Below are positions 34,132 through 45,145 of a stretch of 64,000 bases of DNA, one piece after another; the first letter of the stretch is position 1; each line of letters opens with the position of its first letter. The notes beneath the pieces were generated by a model, which did not search any database, was not told the DNA's origin, and saw nothing but the letters and a program-made list of their open reading frames with translations. The stretch covers positions 1-64,000 of the forward strand of contig NZ_JAEMHL010000001.1 in NCBI RefSeq assembly GCF_016458305.1, read 5' to 3'. The position numbers and the translations under genes are program-made. The DNA comes from Geomonas anaerohicana (GTDB lineage: Bacteria; Desulfobacterota; Desulfuromonadia; Geobacterales; Geobacteraceae).

Positions 34132-34346
34132 TGGGGATAACTGTGGAGAACCTGCCTGTCTGAAGCCCTGTCAAAAAAAGCTGTGCAGAAATGAAGAGAA
34201 CTGGCCGGATTTTCCCGCCAAGTTTCCAGAGCCAAAAGGGTAACAGTTTCAAAGGGTAAAGAGGGTTGTCCACAGTATCAACAGGACACTATCTACTACT
34301 ACAATCTTTTATATAAAACATAATAAAAACAGAACCGGAGAGAGAC
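34132..34346. other. putative oriC (DnaA boxes, DnaA-trio run, AT-rich unwinding element)
   Basis: The dnaA-dnaN gap has TGGGGATAA (34132-34140), TGTGGAGAA (34142-34150) and TTGTCCACA (34266-34274), each one mismatch from the DnaA box, then TATCAACA. These are followed by CTACTACTAC (34293-34302), the complement of repeated DnaA-trios, and an AT-rich tract TTTTATATAAAACATAATAA (34307-34326). Order and spacing match a basal unwinding system. Confidence 0.75.
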
Positions 34347-35465
34347 ATGGAATTCAGAATCAGCAAAGAGATTTTTATGAAAGCCCTCCAGAGAATCCAG
34401 GGTATCGTAGAAAAGCGCAACACCATGCCCATTCTCTCCAACGCACTGCTGGAGGTTCAGAACGACCAGCTCTTCATCACCGCCACCGATCTCGAGGTCG
34501 GCATGAAGAGCTCCTACCCGACCACCGTGATCCGCGAAGGCAAGATCACCGTCTCGGCCAAGAAACTCTACGAAATCGTCAAGGAGATGCCGGACGAGGA
34601 GATTCTTTTCACCACCAAGGAGAACGACTGGGTCGAGATCACCTGCGGCAAGGCCCGCTTCAACATCGTCGGCCTCTCCTCTGAGGAATTCCCCTACTTC
34701 CCCAAGGTGAAAGAGGAAAGCTTCCTGGTCTTCAAGAACGAGATCCTGGCTGACATGATCGAGAAGACCTCCTATGCCATCTGCTACGACGAGACCAAGT
34801 ACAACCTGAACGGTATCTTCATCAAGGCGTTCGACGAGAACGGCACCAACGTCCTGAAGATGGTGGCAACCGACGGTCACCGCCTCTCGGTCGCCCAAAA
34901 GGAGATCAACGGCAACATCACCGCCGAGCTCTCCAAGGGGGTCATCTTCCCGAGGAAGGGTATCTTCGAGTTGAAGAAGATGGTGGAGGAGGAAGACGGC
35001 GAGATCATGCTGGGCTTCATGGACAACAGCGCCGTCATCAAGAAGGGGAACACCGTGGTGGTGATGCGCCTCATCGACGGCGAGTTCCCGGACTACACCA
35101 AGGTCATCCCGGTCGCCAACGACCGCATCGTGCAGATCAACCGCGACAAGTTCCTCCACTCCCTAAAAAGGATGTCGATCCTCTCCTCCGAGAAGTTCAA
35201 GGGGGTCAAGATCGACGTCAATCCGGAACTGGTGATCATCTCCTCCAGCAACCCGGAACTGGGCGAGGCGCGCGAGGAGATCGAGATCGATTACGACGGC
35301 AACGGCATCTCGGCCCGCTTCAACGCGAAGTACCTGATCGACGTGCTCTCGGTCATGGAGCAGCGCGAGGTGGAGTTGAAACTGAAGGACGAGCTCTCCC
35401 CGGTGATCATGAAGGCGGCCGACGGCGAGGAGTTCCTGGCGGTCATCATGCCGATGAGGCTCTAA
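34347..35465 (+). CDS. dnaN: DNA polymerase III beta subunit (sliding clamp)
   Basis: A 372-residue clamp protein with the standard three-fold domain repeat: MEFRISKEIFMKALQRIQGIVEKR at the start, MVATDGHRLSVAQKE in the middle and the C-terminal VIMPMRL, where clamp-binding peptides dock. It tethers Pol III and other proteins to DNA. CGGAGAGAG precedes the ATG. It stands directly after the putative oriC in the dnaA-dnaN-recF-gyrB-gyrA order. Confidence 0.97.
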   Translation: MEFRISKEIFMKALQRIQGIVEKRNTMPILSNALLEVQNDQLFITATDLEVGMKSSYPTTVIREGKITVSAKKLYEIVKEMPDEEILFTTKENDWVEITCGKARFNIVGLSSEEFPYFPKVKEESFLVFKNEILADMIEKTSYAICYDETKYNLNGIFIKAFDENGTNVLKMVATDGHRLSVAQKEINGNITAELSKGVIFPRKGIFELKKMVEEEDGEIMLGFMDNSAVIKKGNTVVVMRLIDGEFPDYTKVIPVANDRIVQINRDKFLHSLKRMSILSSEKFKGVKIDVNPELVIISSSNPELGEAREEIEIDYDGNGISARFNAKYLIDVLSVMEQREVELKLKDELSPVIMKAADGEEFLAVIMPMRL

Positions 35466-35572
35466 AAACTCCCTCACCCGGCCTTCGGCCACCCTCTCCC
35501 GGAGGGCGAGGGCTTGTCCATTTTCCTTCTCCCTTTGGGAGAAGGTGCCCCAAAGGGGCGGATGAGGGCGTT
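35464..35572. repeat. GC-rich palindromic repeat cluster after dnaN
   Basis: CCCTCACCCGGCCTTCGGCC and CCTCTCCCGGAGGGCGAGGG, then CTTCTCCCTTTGGGAGAAGG. Two or three hairpins separate dnaN from recF. Confidence 0.6.
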
Positions 35573-35639
35573 ACCACGTGTATCCATGTTGTGCATATGG
35601 AGGGGGTAGAAGTAGCTAGCCTGTGTCGTTAAGGCCCCA

Positions 35640-36734
35640 ATGAAACTGATAAAACTAAAACTTGCTTCATTCCGCAACCTGCAGAACATCGAGCTTGTTC
35701 CGGGCAAGAAGTTCAACGTTTTTTACGGCAACAACGGCCAGGGCAAGACCAACCTACTGGAATCGATCTACCTCCTCGCCACGATGAAGTCGTTCAAACA
35801 GGCGAAAAACGTCGAGCTCATCGCGTTCGGCTCGGAGTTTGCCCTGATCAAGGGGGTCGTGGAACGGGACCGGGTCAGCAGGGAGATAGCCCTCCTGTTG
35901 GAGAAGCAGGGCAAGAAGGCGAAGATAGACGCCAAGCTGGCAACAAGGCTGGACGACTTCTTCGGCAGTTTGAACGTGGTGCTCTTTACGCCGGAAGAGA
36001 TCTCCATGGTGCGCGGGGGACCGGACCTGCGACGTCGGTACCTGGACCGGGCGGTATTCACCTGCGATCTGAGTTACCTGGCTGCCTTCCACGACTACTC
36101 GAAGATCCTCAAGAACCGCAACGCCCTCTTGAAGGTAGGCGACGGCAGCGGGATCGAGGTCTGGACCGAGCAGTTGATCCAGGCGGCGCAGCTGGTGATC
36201 GAGAGAAGAAAGGCGTACCTGGCCGAAATCGGCAAACTGCTGCAGGGCTTCTACAGCGAGATTTCCGGCAACGACGAGACGGTGCAGATCGAGTACCGGC
36301 TGCACGGGGTGGACCAGAAGGCTTACGCCGAGGATCCGGCAGCGGCGCTGGCCGATGCCATAAAGGCGCACGCGGCGGAAGAGAAGAGGCGACAGACCAC
36401 GGCCATCGGACCGCATCGCGACGACCTCTACTTCGGATTAAACGGCCGCTCGGCCCGGCACTTCGCCTCGCAGGGACAGCAGAGGTCCTTCGTGTTGGCG
36501 CTCAAGATGGCGGAGATAGAGTACATCACCAGGTGCTTCGAGGCGCCGCCGGTGCTCCTGCTGGATGACATGACCAGCGAGCTGGACCGGGAGCGTAATC
36601 AGAACCTGATGGATTTTCTGAAGAAAAGAGAGATGCAGGTCTTCATCACCACCACGTCGCTCTCCAATGTGGCGATCGAGGAGATGGACGACAACAGGAC
36701 CTTCCGCATCAAAGAAGGTCGCATTCTCGAGTAA
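35640..36734 (+). CDS. recF: DNA replication and repair protein RecF
   Basis: A 364-residue SMC-like ATPase: Walker A YGNNGQGKTNLLE, signature FASQGQQRSFVLALK, Walker B PPVLLLDDMTSELD. It loads RecA at single-strand gaps with RecO and RecR. The start ATG has only a weak AAGG upstream. The 3' end borders a small repeat element flanked by a 15-bp direct repeat, which changed the last codons (ending ILE-stop instead of ILG-stop). Confidence 0.95.
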   Translation: MKLIKLKLASFRNLQNIELVPGKKFNVFYGNNGQGKTNLLESIYLLATMKSFKQAKNVELIAFGSEFALIKGVVERDRVSREIALLLEKQGKKAKIDAKLATRLDDFFGSLNVVLFTPEEISMVRGGPDLRRRYLDRAVFTCDLSYLAAFHDYSKILKNRNALLKVGDGSGIEVWTEQLIQAAQLVIERRKAYLAEIGKLLQGFYSEISGNDETVQIEYRLHGVDQKAYAEDPAAALADAIKAHAAEEKRRQTTAIGPHRDDLYFGLNGRSARHFASQGQQRSFVLALKMAEIEYITRCFEAPPVLLLDDMTSELDRERNQNLMDFLKKREMQVFITTTSLSNVAIEEMDDNRTFRIKEGRILE

Positions 36735-36851
36735 CGATGCGCAAGTTGTTCTCGTTCCCAAGGTCCACCTTGGGAACGCAAAGCTGGAGCTTTGCGCCAT
36801 ATGAGGGTTCCCAAGCTGGAGCTTGGGAACCAGGAAAAGGTCGCATTCTCG
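36715..36851. repeat. triple-hairpin element bounded by a 15-bp direct repeat
   Basis: AAGGTCGCATTCTCG occurs at 36715-36729 (end of recF) and again at 36837-36851. Between them lie three hairpins: GTTCCCAAGGTCC with its mate (36754-36777), GCAAAGCTGGAGCTTTGC (36778-36795), and GTTCCCAAGCTGG with its mate (36807-36830). It looks like a MITE-type insertion with target duplication, or a local duplication. Confidence 0.7.
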
Positions 36852-36872
36852 GATAGTTGTAGCTGACGCTCC

Positions 36873-36956
36873 TCCCCCCGGAGGGGGGAGGTTGGGAGGG
36901 GGGCTTGTTGGCATAAAGACTTCCCCCTCCCTGCCCTCCCCCTCCGGGGGAGGGAA
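36873..36956. repeat. GC-rich palindromic repeats before gyrB
   Basis: CTCCCCCCGGAGGGGGGAGG, then GGGAGGGGGG, then CCCCCTCCC-TGCCCTCCCCC and TCCGGGGGAGGG. They lie between recF and gyrB, and no other feature is seen there. Confidence 0.6.
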
Positions 36957-36969
36957 ATTGAGTAATTGA

Positions 36970-39381
<2,412 letters not shown>

Positions 39382-39400
39382 CACCTACCCTCCTCCTCTT

Positions 39401-39620
39401 CCAACTACCTCCTCCCCCCGGAGGGGGGAGGTCGGGAGGGGGGTAGCTTGGCCGTCAGGTGAAACCTTCCCCCTCCCTATCCCTCCCCCTCCGGGGGCGG
39501 GGACGCCCTCACCCCGGCCCTCTCCCGGGGGGCGAGGGGGAGTTGGATAAGGCGGGTGAGAACGAGTTAACACCGCGGGATGCTTAAATAAAAAAAATTT
39601 TCCCTCCCTTCGGGAGGGGA
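39401..39620. repeat. dense GC-rich palindromic repeats between gyrB and gyrA
   Basis: The 337-bp gap 39382-39718 holds at least four repeat hairpins: CTCCCCCCGGAGGGGGGAGG; a CCCTCCCCC-TCCGGGGGCGGG unit; a CCCTCTCCC-GGGGGGCGAGGGG unit; and CCCTCCC-TTCGGGAGGGG after an A8-like tract. gyrA probably has its own promoter near 39620-39700. No gene was seen. Confidence 0.65.
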
Positions 39621-39718
39621 TAGCGTTTTGCATATATCTACTGCAAATCAATTGTGAGGGCGTTTTTCGGGGGATTTGACCCAAAGATGCCGCCTTTTGA
39701 CCGGAAAGGGTTTCCTAA

Positions 39719-42232
39719 ATGCTGAATCAACTGAACAAGGTATCGGTAAACATCGAAGACGAGATGAAGCGCTCCTACATGGACTACGCCATGTCGGTCA
39801 TCGTCGGCCGCGCGCTTCCGGACGTACGCGACGGCTTGAAGCCGGTGCACAGGCGCTGCCTCTACGCCATGTACGACATGTCCAACGACTGGAACAAGCC
39901 GTACAAGAAATCGGCCCGCGTCGTCGGCGACGTCATCGGTAAGTACCACCCGCACGGCGACACCGCCGTCTACGACACCCTGGTCAGGATGGCCCAGGAC
40001 TTCTCGCTCAGGTACCCGCTGGTCGACGGCCAGGGCAACTTCGGTTCCATCGACGGCGACTCCCCGGCGGCGATGCGTTACACCGAAATCAGGATGGAGC
40101 AGCTTGCCCACGAACTGCTGAACGACCTGGACAAGGAAACCGTCCCCTTCGGCCCCAACTACGACGACTCCTTGAAGGAGCCGCTGGTCCTCCCCTCCAA
40201 GTTCCCGAACCTACTGGTGAACGGTTCCGCCGGTATCGCGGTCGGTATGGCGACCAACATCCCGCCGCACAACCTCTCCGAGGTGGTGGACGCCATTGTC
40301 GCCATCATCGAGAACCCGCAGCTCTCCTTCGAGGAGCTGGTGGAGCTGATCCCGGGCCCGGACTTCCCGACCGGCGGCTTCATCTACGGCCGCGAAGGGA
40401 TCATGAAGGCCTACTCCACCGGCCGCGGCATCATCCAGATGCGCGCCAAGGTGCAGATCGAGACCCAGAAGAAGACCGAGCGCCAGTCCATCGTGGTAAC
40501 CGAGATCCCGTACCAGGTGAACAAGGCGAAGCTCGTCGAGAAGATCGCCGAGCTGGTCAAGGAGAAGAAGATCGAGGGTATCTCCGACCTCAGAGACGAG
40601 AGCGACCGCGAGGGTATGCGGATCGTCATCGAGCTCAAGAAGGACGAGAACCCGACCATCATCCTGAACCACCTGTACAAGCAGACCCAGATGCAGTCCT
40701 CCTTCGGCATCATCATGCTGGCCATCGTGCACAACCGGCCGCGCGTGCTGACCTTGAAGGAGACCATCGAGTTCTTCATAGAGCACAGAAAAGAGATCGT
40801 CACCCGCCGCACCATCTTCGACTTGAAGAAGGCCGAGGCCCGCGCCCACATCCTGGAAGGTCTGAAGATCGCCCTGGACAACCTGGACGAGGTGATTGCC
40901 CTGATCAAGGCGAGCGCTTCGCCGGCCGAGGCGAAGGTCGGCCTCATGGAGAAGTTCGGCCTCTCCGACCTGCAGGCCCAGGCCATCCTGGACATGAGGC
41001 TGCACCGCCTGACCGGCCTCGAGCGCGAGAAGATCCTCGAGGAGCTGCGCGAGATACTGAAGTACATCGCCCGCTTGAAGGAGATCCTTGCCTCCGAGGC
41101 CGAGATCCTCAAGATCATCGTGGGCGAACTGCTTGAACTTAAAGAGAAGTTCGGCGACAAGCGTCGTTCCGAGATCGTCATGCAGACCGCCGACATCTCG
41201 CTGGAGGACACCATCGTCGAGGAAGACATGGTGGTCACCATCTCCCACACCGGCTACATCAAGCGTAACGCCGTCACCCTGTACCGCGCCCAGCGCCGCG
41301 GCGGCAAAGGGAAGACCGGCATGAAGACCAAAGAGGAGGATTTCGTGGAGCAGCTGTTCATCGCCTCCACCAAGGACTATCTCATGTTCTTCACCGATGC
41401 CGGGAAGGTGTACTGGCTCAAGGTGTACGAGATTCCGGAAGCGGGCCGCGCTGCGCGCGGCAAGGCGATCGTGAACCTGTTGAACCTCGCCAACAACGAG
41501 AAGATCACCACCATCCTCCCGGTCAAGGAGTTCGTGGACGACAAGTTCATCATGATGGCCACCAGGAACGGCGTGGTGAAGAAGACCAACATGATGGAGT
41601 ACTCGCACCCCAGGGTGGGGGGCATCATCGCCGTCAACCTCGACGACGGAGACAAGCTCATCTCCGTGGCGCTCACCGACGGCAAGCAGGACGTGCTGCT
41701 CGCCACCGCCAACGGCAAGGCGATCCGCTTCAAGGAAGACGACGTCCGCACCGTGGGCCGCGTCTCCCGCGGCGTGCGCGGCATGACCCTCGAGGACGAG
41801 GATGTGGTCATCGGCATGGAGATCCTGAACGAGAACTTCACCGACTCCACCATCTTCACCGTAACCGAGAACGGCTACGGCAAGAGGACCGAGATCAGCG
41901 AGTACCGCACCCAGTCCCGCGGCGGCAAGGGGATCATCACCATCAAGACCACCGAGCGTAACGGCCAGGTGGTGGACATCAAGCAGGTGGTGGACGACAA
42001 CGACCTGATGCTGATCACCGATCAGGGCAAGATCCTGCGCGTTTCCGTGGCCGGCTTCTCCATTATCGGCCGTAACACCCAGGGCGTTCGCCTCATGGTC
42101 AAGGAAGAGAACGAGCGCGTTGTCGCCGTGGCCCGCCTGGCCGAGAAAGAGGACCAGGAAGAGAACGAGGAAGAAAACGACATCGACGAGATCGTCGAGC
42201 TCGAAGCGGACGGCGGCGAGGGCGAGGAGTAG
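39719..42232 (+). CDS. gyrA: DNA gyrase subunit A
   Basis: An 837-residue type IIA topoisomerase subunit. The active-site tyrosine is Y121 in [10 protein letters not shown]. The quinolone-determining region reads [11 protein letters not shown], with Thr82 where E. coli has Ser83, and Asp86. The GyrA box QRRGGKG starts the six-bladed C-terminal DNA-wrapping domain, and a strongly acidic tail ends EGEE. Thr at this position is natural in several bacteria and is not evidence of acquired resistance. AAAGGG lies upstream of the ATG. Confidence 0.97.
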   Translation: MLNQLNKVSVNIEDEMKRSYMDYAMSVIVGRALPDVRDGLKPVHRRCLYAMYDMSNDWNKPYKKSARVVGDVIGKYHPHGDTAVYDTLVRMAQDFSLRYPLVDGQGNFGSIDGDSPAAMRYTEIRMEQLAHELLNDLDKETVPFGPNYDDSLKEPLVLPSKFPNLLVNGSAGIAVGMATNIPPHNLSEVVDAIVAIIENPQLSFEELVELIPGPDFPTGGFIYGREGIMKAYSTGRGIIQMRAKVQIETQKKTERQSIVVTEIPYQVNKAKLVEKIAELVKEKKIEGISDLRDESDREGMRIVIELKKDENPTIILNHLYKQTQMQSSFGIIMLAIVHNRPRVLTLKETIEFFIEHRKEIVTRRTIFDLKKAEARAHILEGLKIALDNLDEVIALIKASASPAEAKVGLMEKFGLSDLQAQAILDMRLHRLTGLEREKILEELREILKYIARLKEILASEAEILKIIVGELLELKEKFGDKRRSEIVMQTADISLEDTIVEEDMVVTISHTGYIKRNAVTLYRAQRRGGKGKTGMKTKEEDFVEQLFIASTKDYLMFFTDAGKVYWLKVYEIPEAGRAARGKAIVNLLNLANNEKITTILPVKEFVDDKFIMMATRNGVVKKTNMMEYSHPRVGGIIAVNLDDGDKLISVALTDGKQDVLLATANGKAIRFKEDDVRTVGRVSRGVRGMTLEDEDVVIGMEILNENFTDSTIFTVTENGYGKRTEISEYRTQSRGGKGIITIKTTERNGQVVDIKQVVDDNDLMLITDQGKILRVSVAGFSIIGRNTQGVRLMVKEENERVVAVARLAEKEDQEENEEENDIDEIVELEADGGEGEE

Positions 42233-42235
42233 TAA

Positions 42236-42335
42236 AGCAAATCCCCCTAAATCCCCCTTTGTTAAAGGGGGACTTAACGAAAAGCAAGCGTCGAACATGT
42301 AATCTTTGCCCTCCCCTTGGGAGGGGTGCCATGCA
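42236..42335. repeat. CCCCCTAAATCCCCC repeat plus small palindrome
   Basis: AAATCCCCCTAAATCCCCC then TTTGTTAAAGGGGGAC. A near-identical block is at about 55771-55812. It is followed by CCCTCCCC-TTGGGAGGGG at 42310-42326. Confidence 0.65.
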
Positions 42336-42353
42336 GTGAAAAAGGGTAGACCC

Positions 42354-43877
42354 ATGCAACAGAGCGAGAAGGTAGACAACTCCCTCAATGAGCGTCGCGA
42401 TATTCTGGATCTCCTGGTGCGGCTTAAGGGTGACGGTATCTCCATCCACGAGATGGAGCAGATCGGCCTGAAGTTCCAGAAGGCCGGCAAACGCGCGCTG
42501 CGTCCGCTGGTACGGGAACTCTGGCGCGAAAACTCGGGCGAACTGATCACCAAGTACGCCTACATCCTGGACTTCTTCGACACCAGCGATTGGCTCGACC
42601 AGCTGATCCAGATCGCAATCAAGCGCCAGGACCTCGCTGCCGACGGCAAGGCCGCCCTGATGATCGCCCTGGAAGGGTACGGCGTGGACGTCAACGCCCC
42701 TCCCTTCAGGCAAGACAAGGCCAGCTCCGGCGGCACCTCCCTGGGACAGCAGGTCCAGGGGGCGATGCGACTGGGCGAGGAAGGGATGGTCACCTTCCTG
42801 GATGATTTCCTCTCCTACCCTGCCGAAGTGCAGCAGATCGTGATCCGCGAGCTGTGCCACTCGGGCGACAACCAGTCGCCCCGCTTGCTTCAGGCGATGC
42901 TCTGGCACGAGGACCGCGACATCGTGCACTCCGCGCTTGCGGCCCTGGGCAAAATCAGGGACCCCCGCGCGGCCGCCGTACTGCAGGATTTCCTGGCCGA
43001 TTGCGGTGCCGAGCTTGCGCCGTACGCAGACAAGGCACTGCGCAGGCTCCGTTTCCTGGGCGTCGCGGTGCCGCCGCCGCGCAAGCTGCTCCCCTTCCAT
43101 GCCGGCTACGCGACACCGCCGGACGGGGACGGTTACCGTTCGCTGCTCTTGTCCCGCTGGGCCAGCCCGGACACCGTGAGCGTGCTGTACATGCAGGTGC
43201 ACGAGAGACGCGGGGTGCTGGCAGCCTGGGGCGCCGGGGACCTGACCCTCGACAACTTCGCCGCCGAGATAGAAGGCTTCCGGATGCAGGACGACCTGAT
43301 CGAGGTGGCTCCGGCATACCTGCTGGACCTGGTGCGCGACGCCCTTTACTGGAGCCGTGACCTCTGCTACCTCCCGGCGGACTTCTACATGAGGCGCGGC
43401 ATTTTCGCCGGCGAGGACATGACCCCCGCCCGCTACACCGACAAGCTCACCGACCTCCCCCGCTCGCGCCGGCTCAGCTTCCACGAGGGCGAGCAACTTG
43501 CCCAGCGTCTCTTCGCCGATTCATTCTTCTCCGGCTGGTTCATGGCCGCACAGCGAGTCTATGATTTCGCCGAGGAGTACCGCAGCGGTAAGGGATCGGA
43601 ACAGGTACTGGAGCGTTTCTGCACGGAACTGCTGGCACCGGAGATGGAACTGATCCGGGAGCGGCTGCTGGTCAGCGCGGACCTGATGCGCCGCTGCGGC
43701 AGGGACAATCTCGAAGTTGCCCGCATCGTGGGGCTTGCCGACAGCCTAGTGGACAACCCGCTGCCGCTCCATCTGCACCCGTTCCTGCGCCGCTTCGCGC
43801 TGGAGAGCATGGAAATCGCCCGGGAATCGCTGGAGCGTGGCGATGAGCCGCCGCTGAGGGCGGTAGAAGAGCTGTAA
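42354..43877 (+). CDS. HEAT-repeat protein
   Basis: A 507-residue soluble protein. The first ~230 residues contain alpha-helical pairs of HEAT type (SGDNQSPRLLQAMLWHED; DIVHSALAALGKIRDPRAAAVLQDFL). The C-terminal half is also helical without a recognised domain. HEAT repeats serve protein binding, and no enzyme motif is visible. ATG 42354 follows AAAGGG. It sits between gyrA and gpsA, with no shown functional link. Confidence 0.7.
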   Translation: MQQSEKVDNSLNERRDILDLLVRLKGDGISIHEMEQIGLKFQKAGKRALRPLVRELWRENSGELITKYAYILDFFDTSDWLDQLIQIAIKRQDLAADGKAALMIALEGYGVDVNAPPFRQDKASSGGTSLGQQVQGAMRLGEEGMVTFLDDFLSYPAEVQQIVIRELCHSGDNQSPRLLQAMLWHEDRDIVHSALAALGKIRDPRAAAVLQDFLADCGAELAPYADKALRRLRFLGVAVPPPRKLLPFHAGYATPPDGDGYRSLLLSRWASPDTVSVLYMQVHERRGVLAAWGAGDLTLDNFAAEIEGFRMQDDLIEVAPAYLLDLVRDALYWSRDLCYLPADFYMRRGIFAGEDMTPARYTDKLTDLPRSRRLSFHEGEQLAQRLFADSFFSGWFMAAQRVYDFAEEYRSGKGSEQVLERFCTELLAPEMELIRERLLVSADLMRRCGRDNLEVARIVGLADSLVDNPLPLHLHPFLRRFALESMEIARESLERGDEPPLRAVEEL

Positions 43878-43894
43878 AAAGTAATTCCTGCTTT

Positions 43895-43930
43895 CGCAAT
43901 CCCTCCCCCTCCCGCAAGTGGAGGGGGAAC
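43895..43930. repeat. GC-rich palindromic repeat
   Basis: CCCTCCCCCTCCCG-CAAGT-GGAGGGGG, a further member of the dispersed family, between the HEAT-protein gene and gpsA. Confidence 0.5.
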
Positions 43931-44024
43931 AAGGCGCTTGCGAGTGCGTCTGCGGAATGTTAATTATTTGTGTTACAATGAAGTCCTCATGAGGGCTAGA
44001 GAAACTGTACGAGGGCTTGAATAG

Positions 44025-45032
44025 ATGCTAGAGAAAGTTGCAGTAATAGGCGCGGGCAGCTGGGGCACCACGCTGGCCGACCTGCTCGCCAAGAAGGGAC
44101 ACCAGGTCACCCTGTGGGCCTACGAGCCCGAACTGGTCGTCACCATGCGCGAGACCAGGGAGAACAACCTCTTCCTCCCCGGGATCACGCTGCAGGAGAG
44201 CCTTGCCTTCACCAACGACCTCGAGGAGGCCTACCGCGGCTGCACCATGGTGCTCTGCGTGGTGCCGTCCCAGCTGGTACGCCGGGTGATCACCAACTCC
44301 CTCCCCTTCATCCCGCAAGACGCGCTCATCATCTCCGCCAGCAAGGGGATCGAGGTCGACACCCTGGCCACGGTTTCCGAGATCTACCAGGAGATCCTCC
44401 CCGCGGAGATGTACGCCAACTTCGCCGCCCTCTCCGGCCCGAGCTTCGCCCGCGAAGTGGCGCAGGAGATGCCGACCGCCGTCGCCGCTGCCGCGGCTAC
44501 CGAGCAGATCGCCCGCCGGGTACAGGAAGCCTTCAACACCAACTTCTTCCGCGTCTACCGGAATTCGGACGTGGTGGGGGTCGAGCTTGGCGGCGCCATC
44601 AAGAACGTCATCGCCATCGCGGCCGGCATCTCGGACGGCCTCGGCTTCGGCAGCAACACCCGGGCCGCTCTCATCACCCGCGGCCTTGCCGAAATGACCC
44701 GCCTCGGCCTTGCCATGGGGGCGCAGCCCGCCACCTTTGCGGGACTGGCCGGGATGGGAGACCTGGTGCTTACCTGCACCGGCGACCTGTCCAGGAACCG
44801 CAGCGTAGGCATCCAGATCGGCCAGGGGCGCCGCCTCGACGAGATCCTGGGCGAGATGCGCATGGTGGCCGAAGGGGTCAAGACCACGGAATCGGCGTAC
44901 AACCTGGCCAGGAAGCTGGGGGTCGAGATGCCCATCATCGACCAGATGTACCAGATGCTCTACCAGAACAAGCCGGCACGCGAAGCGGTCCTGGAGCTCA
45001 TGACCAGGAACCTCAAGGCCGAAGGAGCTTAG
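44025..45032 (+). CDS. gpsA: glycerol-3-phosphate dehydrogenase [NAD(P)+]
   Basis: A 335-residue Rossmann-fold enzyme: VAVIGAGSWGTTLADLLA at the N-terminus, SASKGIE, ALSGPSFAREVA, the catalytic lysine region GGAIKNVIAIAAGI and SNTRAALITRGL, then GMGDLVLTCTG. It reduces dihydroxyacetone phosphate to sn-glycerol-3-phosphate for phospholipids. GAGGGCTTG lies upstream of the ATG. Confidence 0.96.
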   Translation: MLEKVAVIGAGSWGTTLADLLAKKGHQVTLWAYEPELVVTMRETRENNLFLPGITLQESLAFTNDLEEAYRGCTMVLCVVPSQLVRRVITNSLPFIPQDALIISASKGIEVDTLATVSEIYQEILPAEMYANFAALSGPSFAREVAQEMPTAVAAAAATEQIARRVQEAFNTNFFRVYRNSDVVGVELGGAIKNVIAIAAGISDGLGFGSNTRAALITRGLAEMTRLGLAMGAQPATFAGLAGMGDLVLTCTGDLSRNRSVGIQIGQGRRLDEILGEMRMVAEGVKTTESAYNLARKLGVEMPIIDQMYQMLYQNKPAREAVLELMTRNLKAEGA

Positions 45033-45132
45033 GAACAGATTAAGGCTGAGATTAGGATTAAGATTGAGAAGAAACAGTGGACACTGCGCCATCCTGTTTC
45101 TCTTTGTCTCAATCTTAATCTTTATCTGTTTT
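45033..45132. repeat. imperfect inverted repeat between gpsA and kinase gene
   Basis: Left arm about 45033-45077 (AACAGATTAAG..GATTAAGATTGAGAA..AAACAG) and right arm about 45094-45132 (CTGTTTCTC..CTCAATCTTAATCTTTATCTGTT). It may act as a bidirectional structure, and AGATTAAGATTGAG is repeated within it. Confidence 0.6.
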
Positions 45133-45145
45133 TCAAGGATAGGTA

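Noticed and set aside
39962-39985. Thr82 in the gyrA quinolone region as a resistance mutation
   Set aside because: Threonine is the natural residue at this position in several lineages; without a susceptible reference it says nothing.
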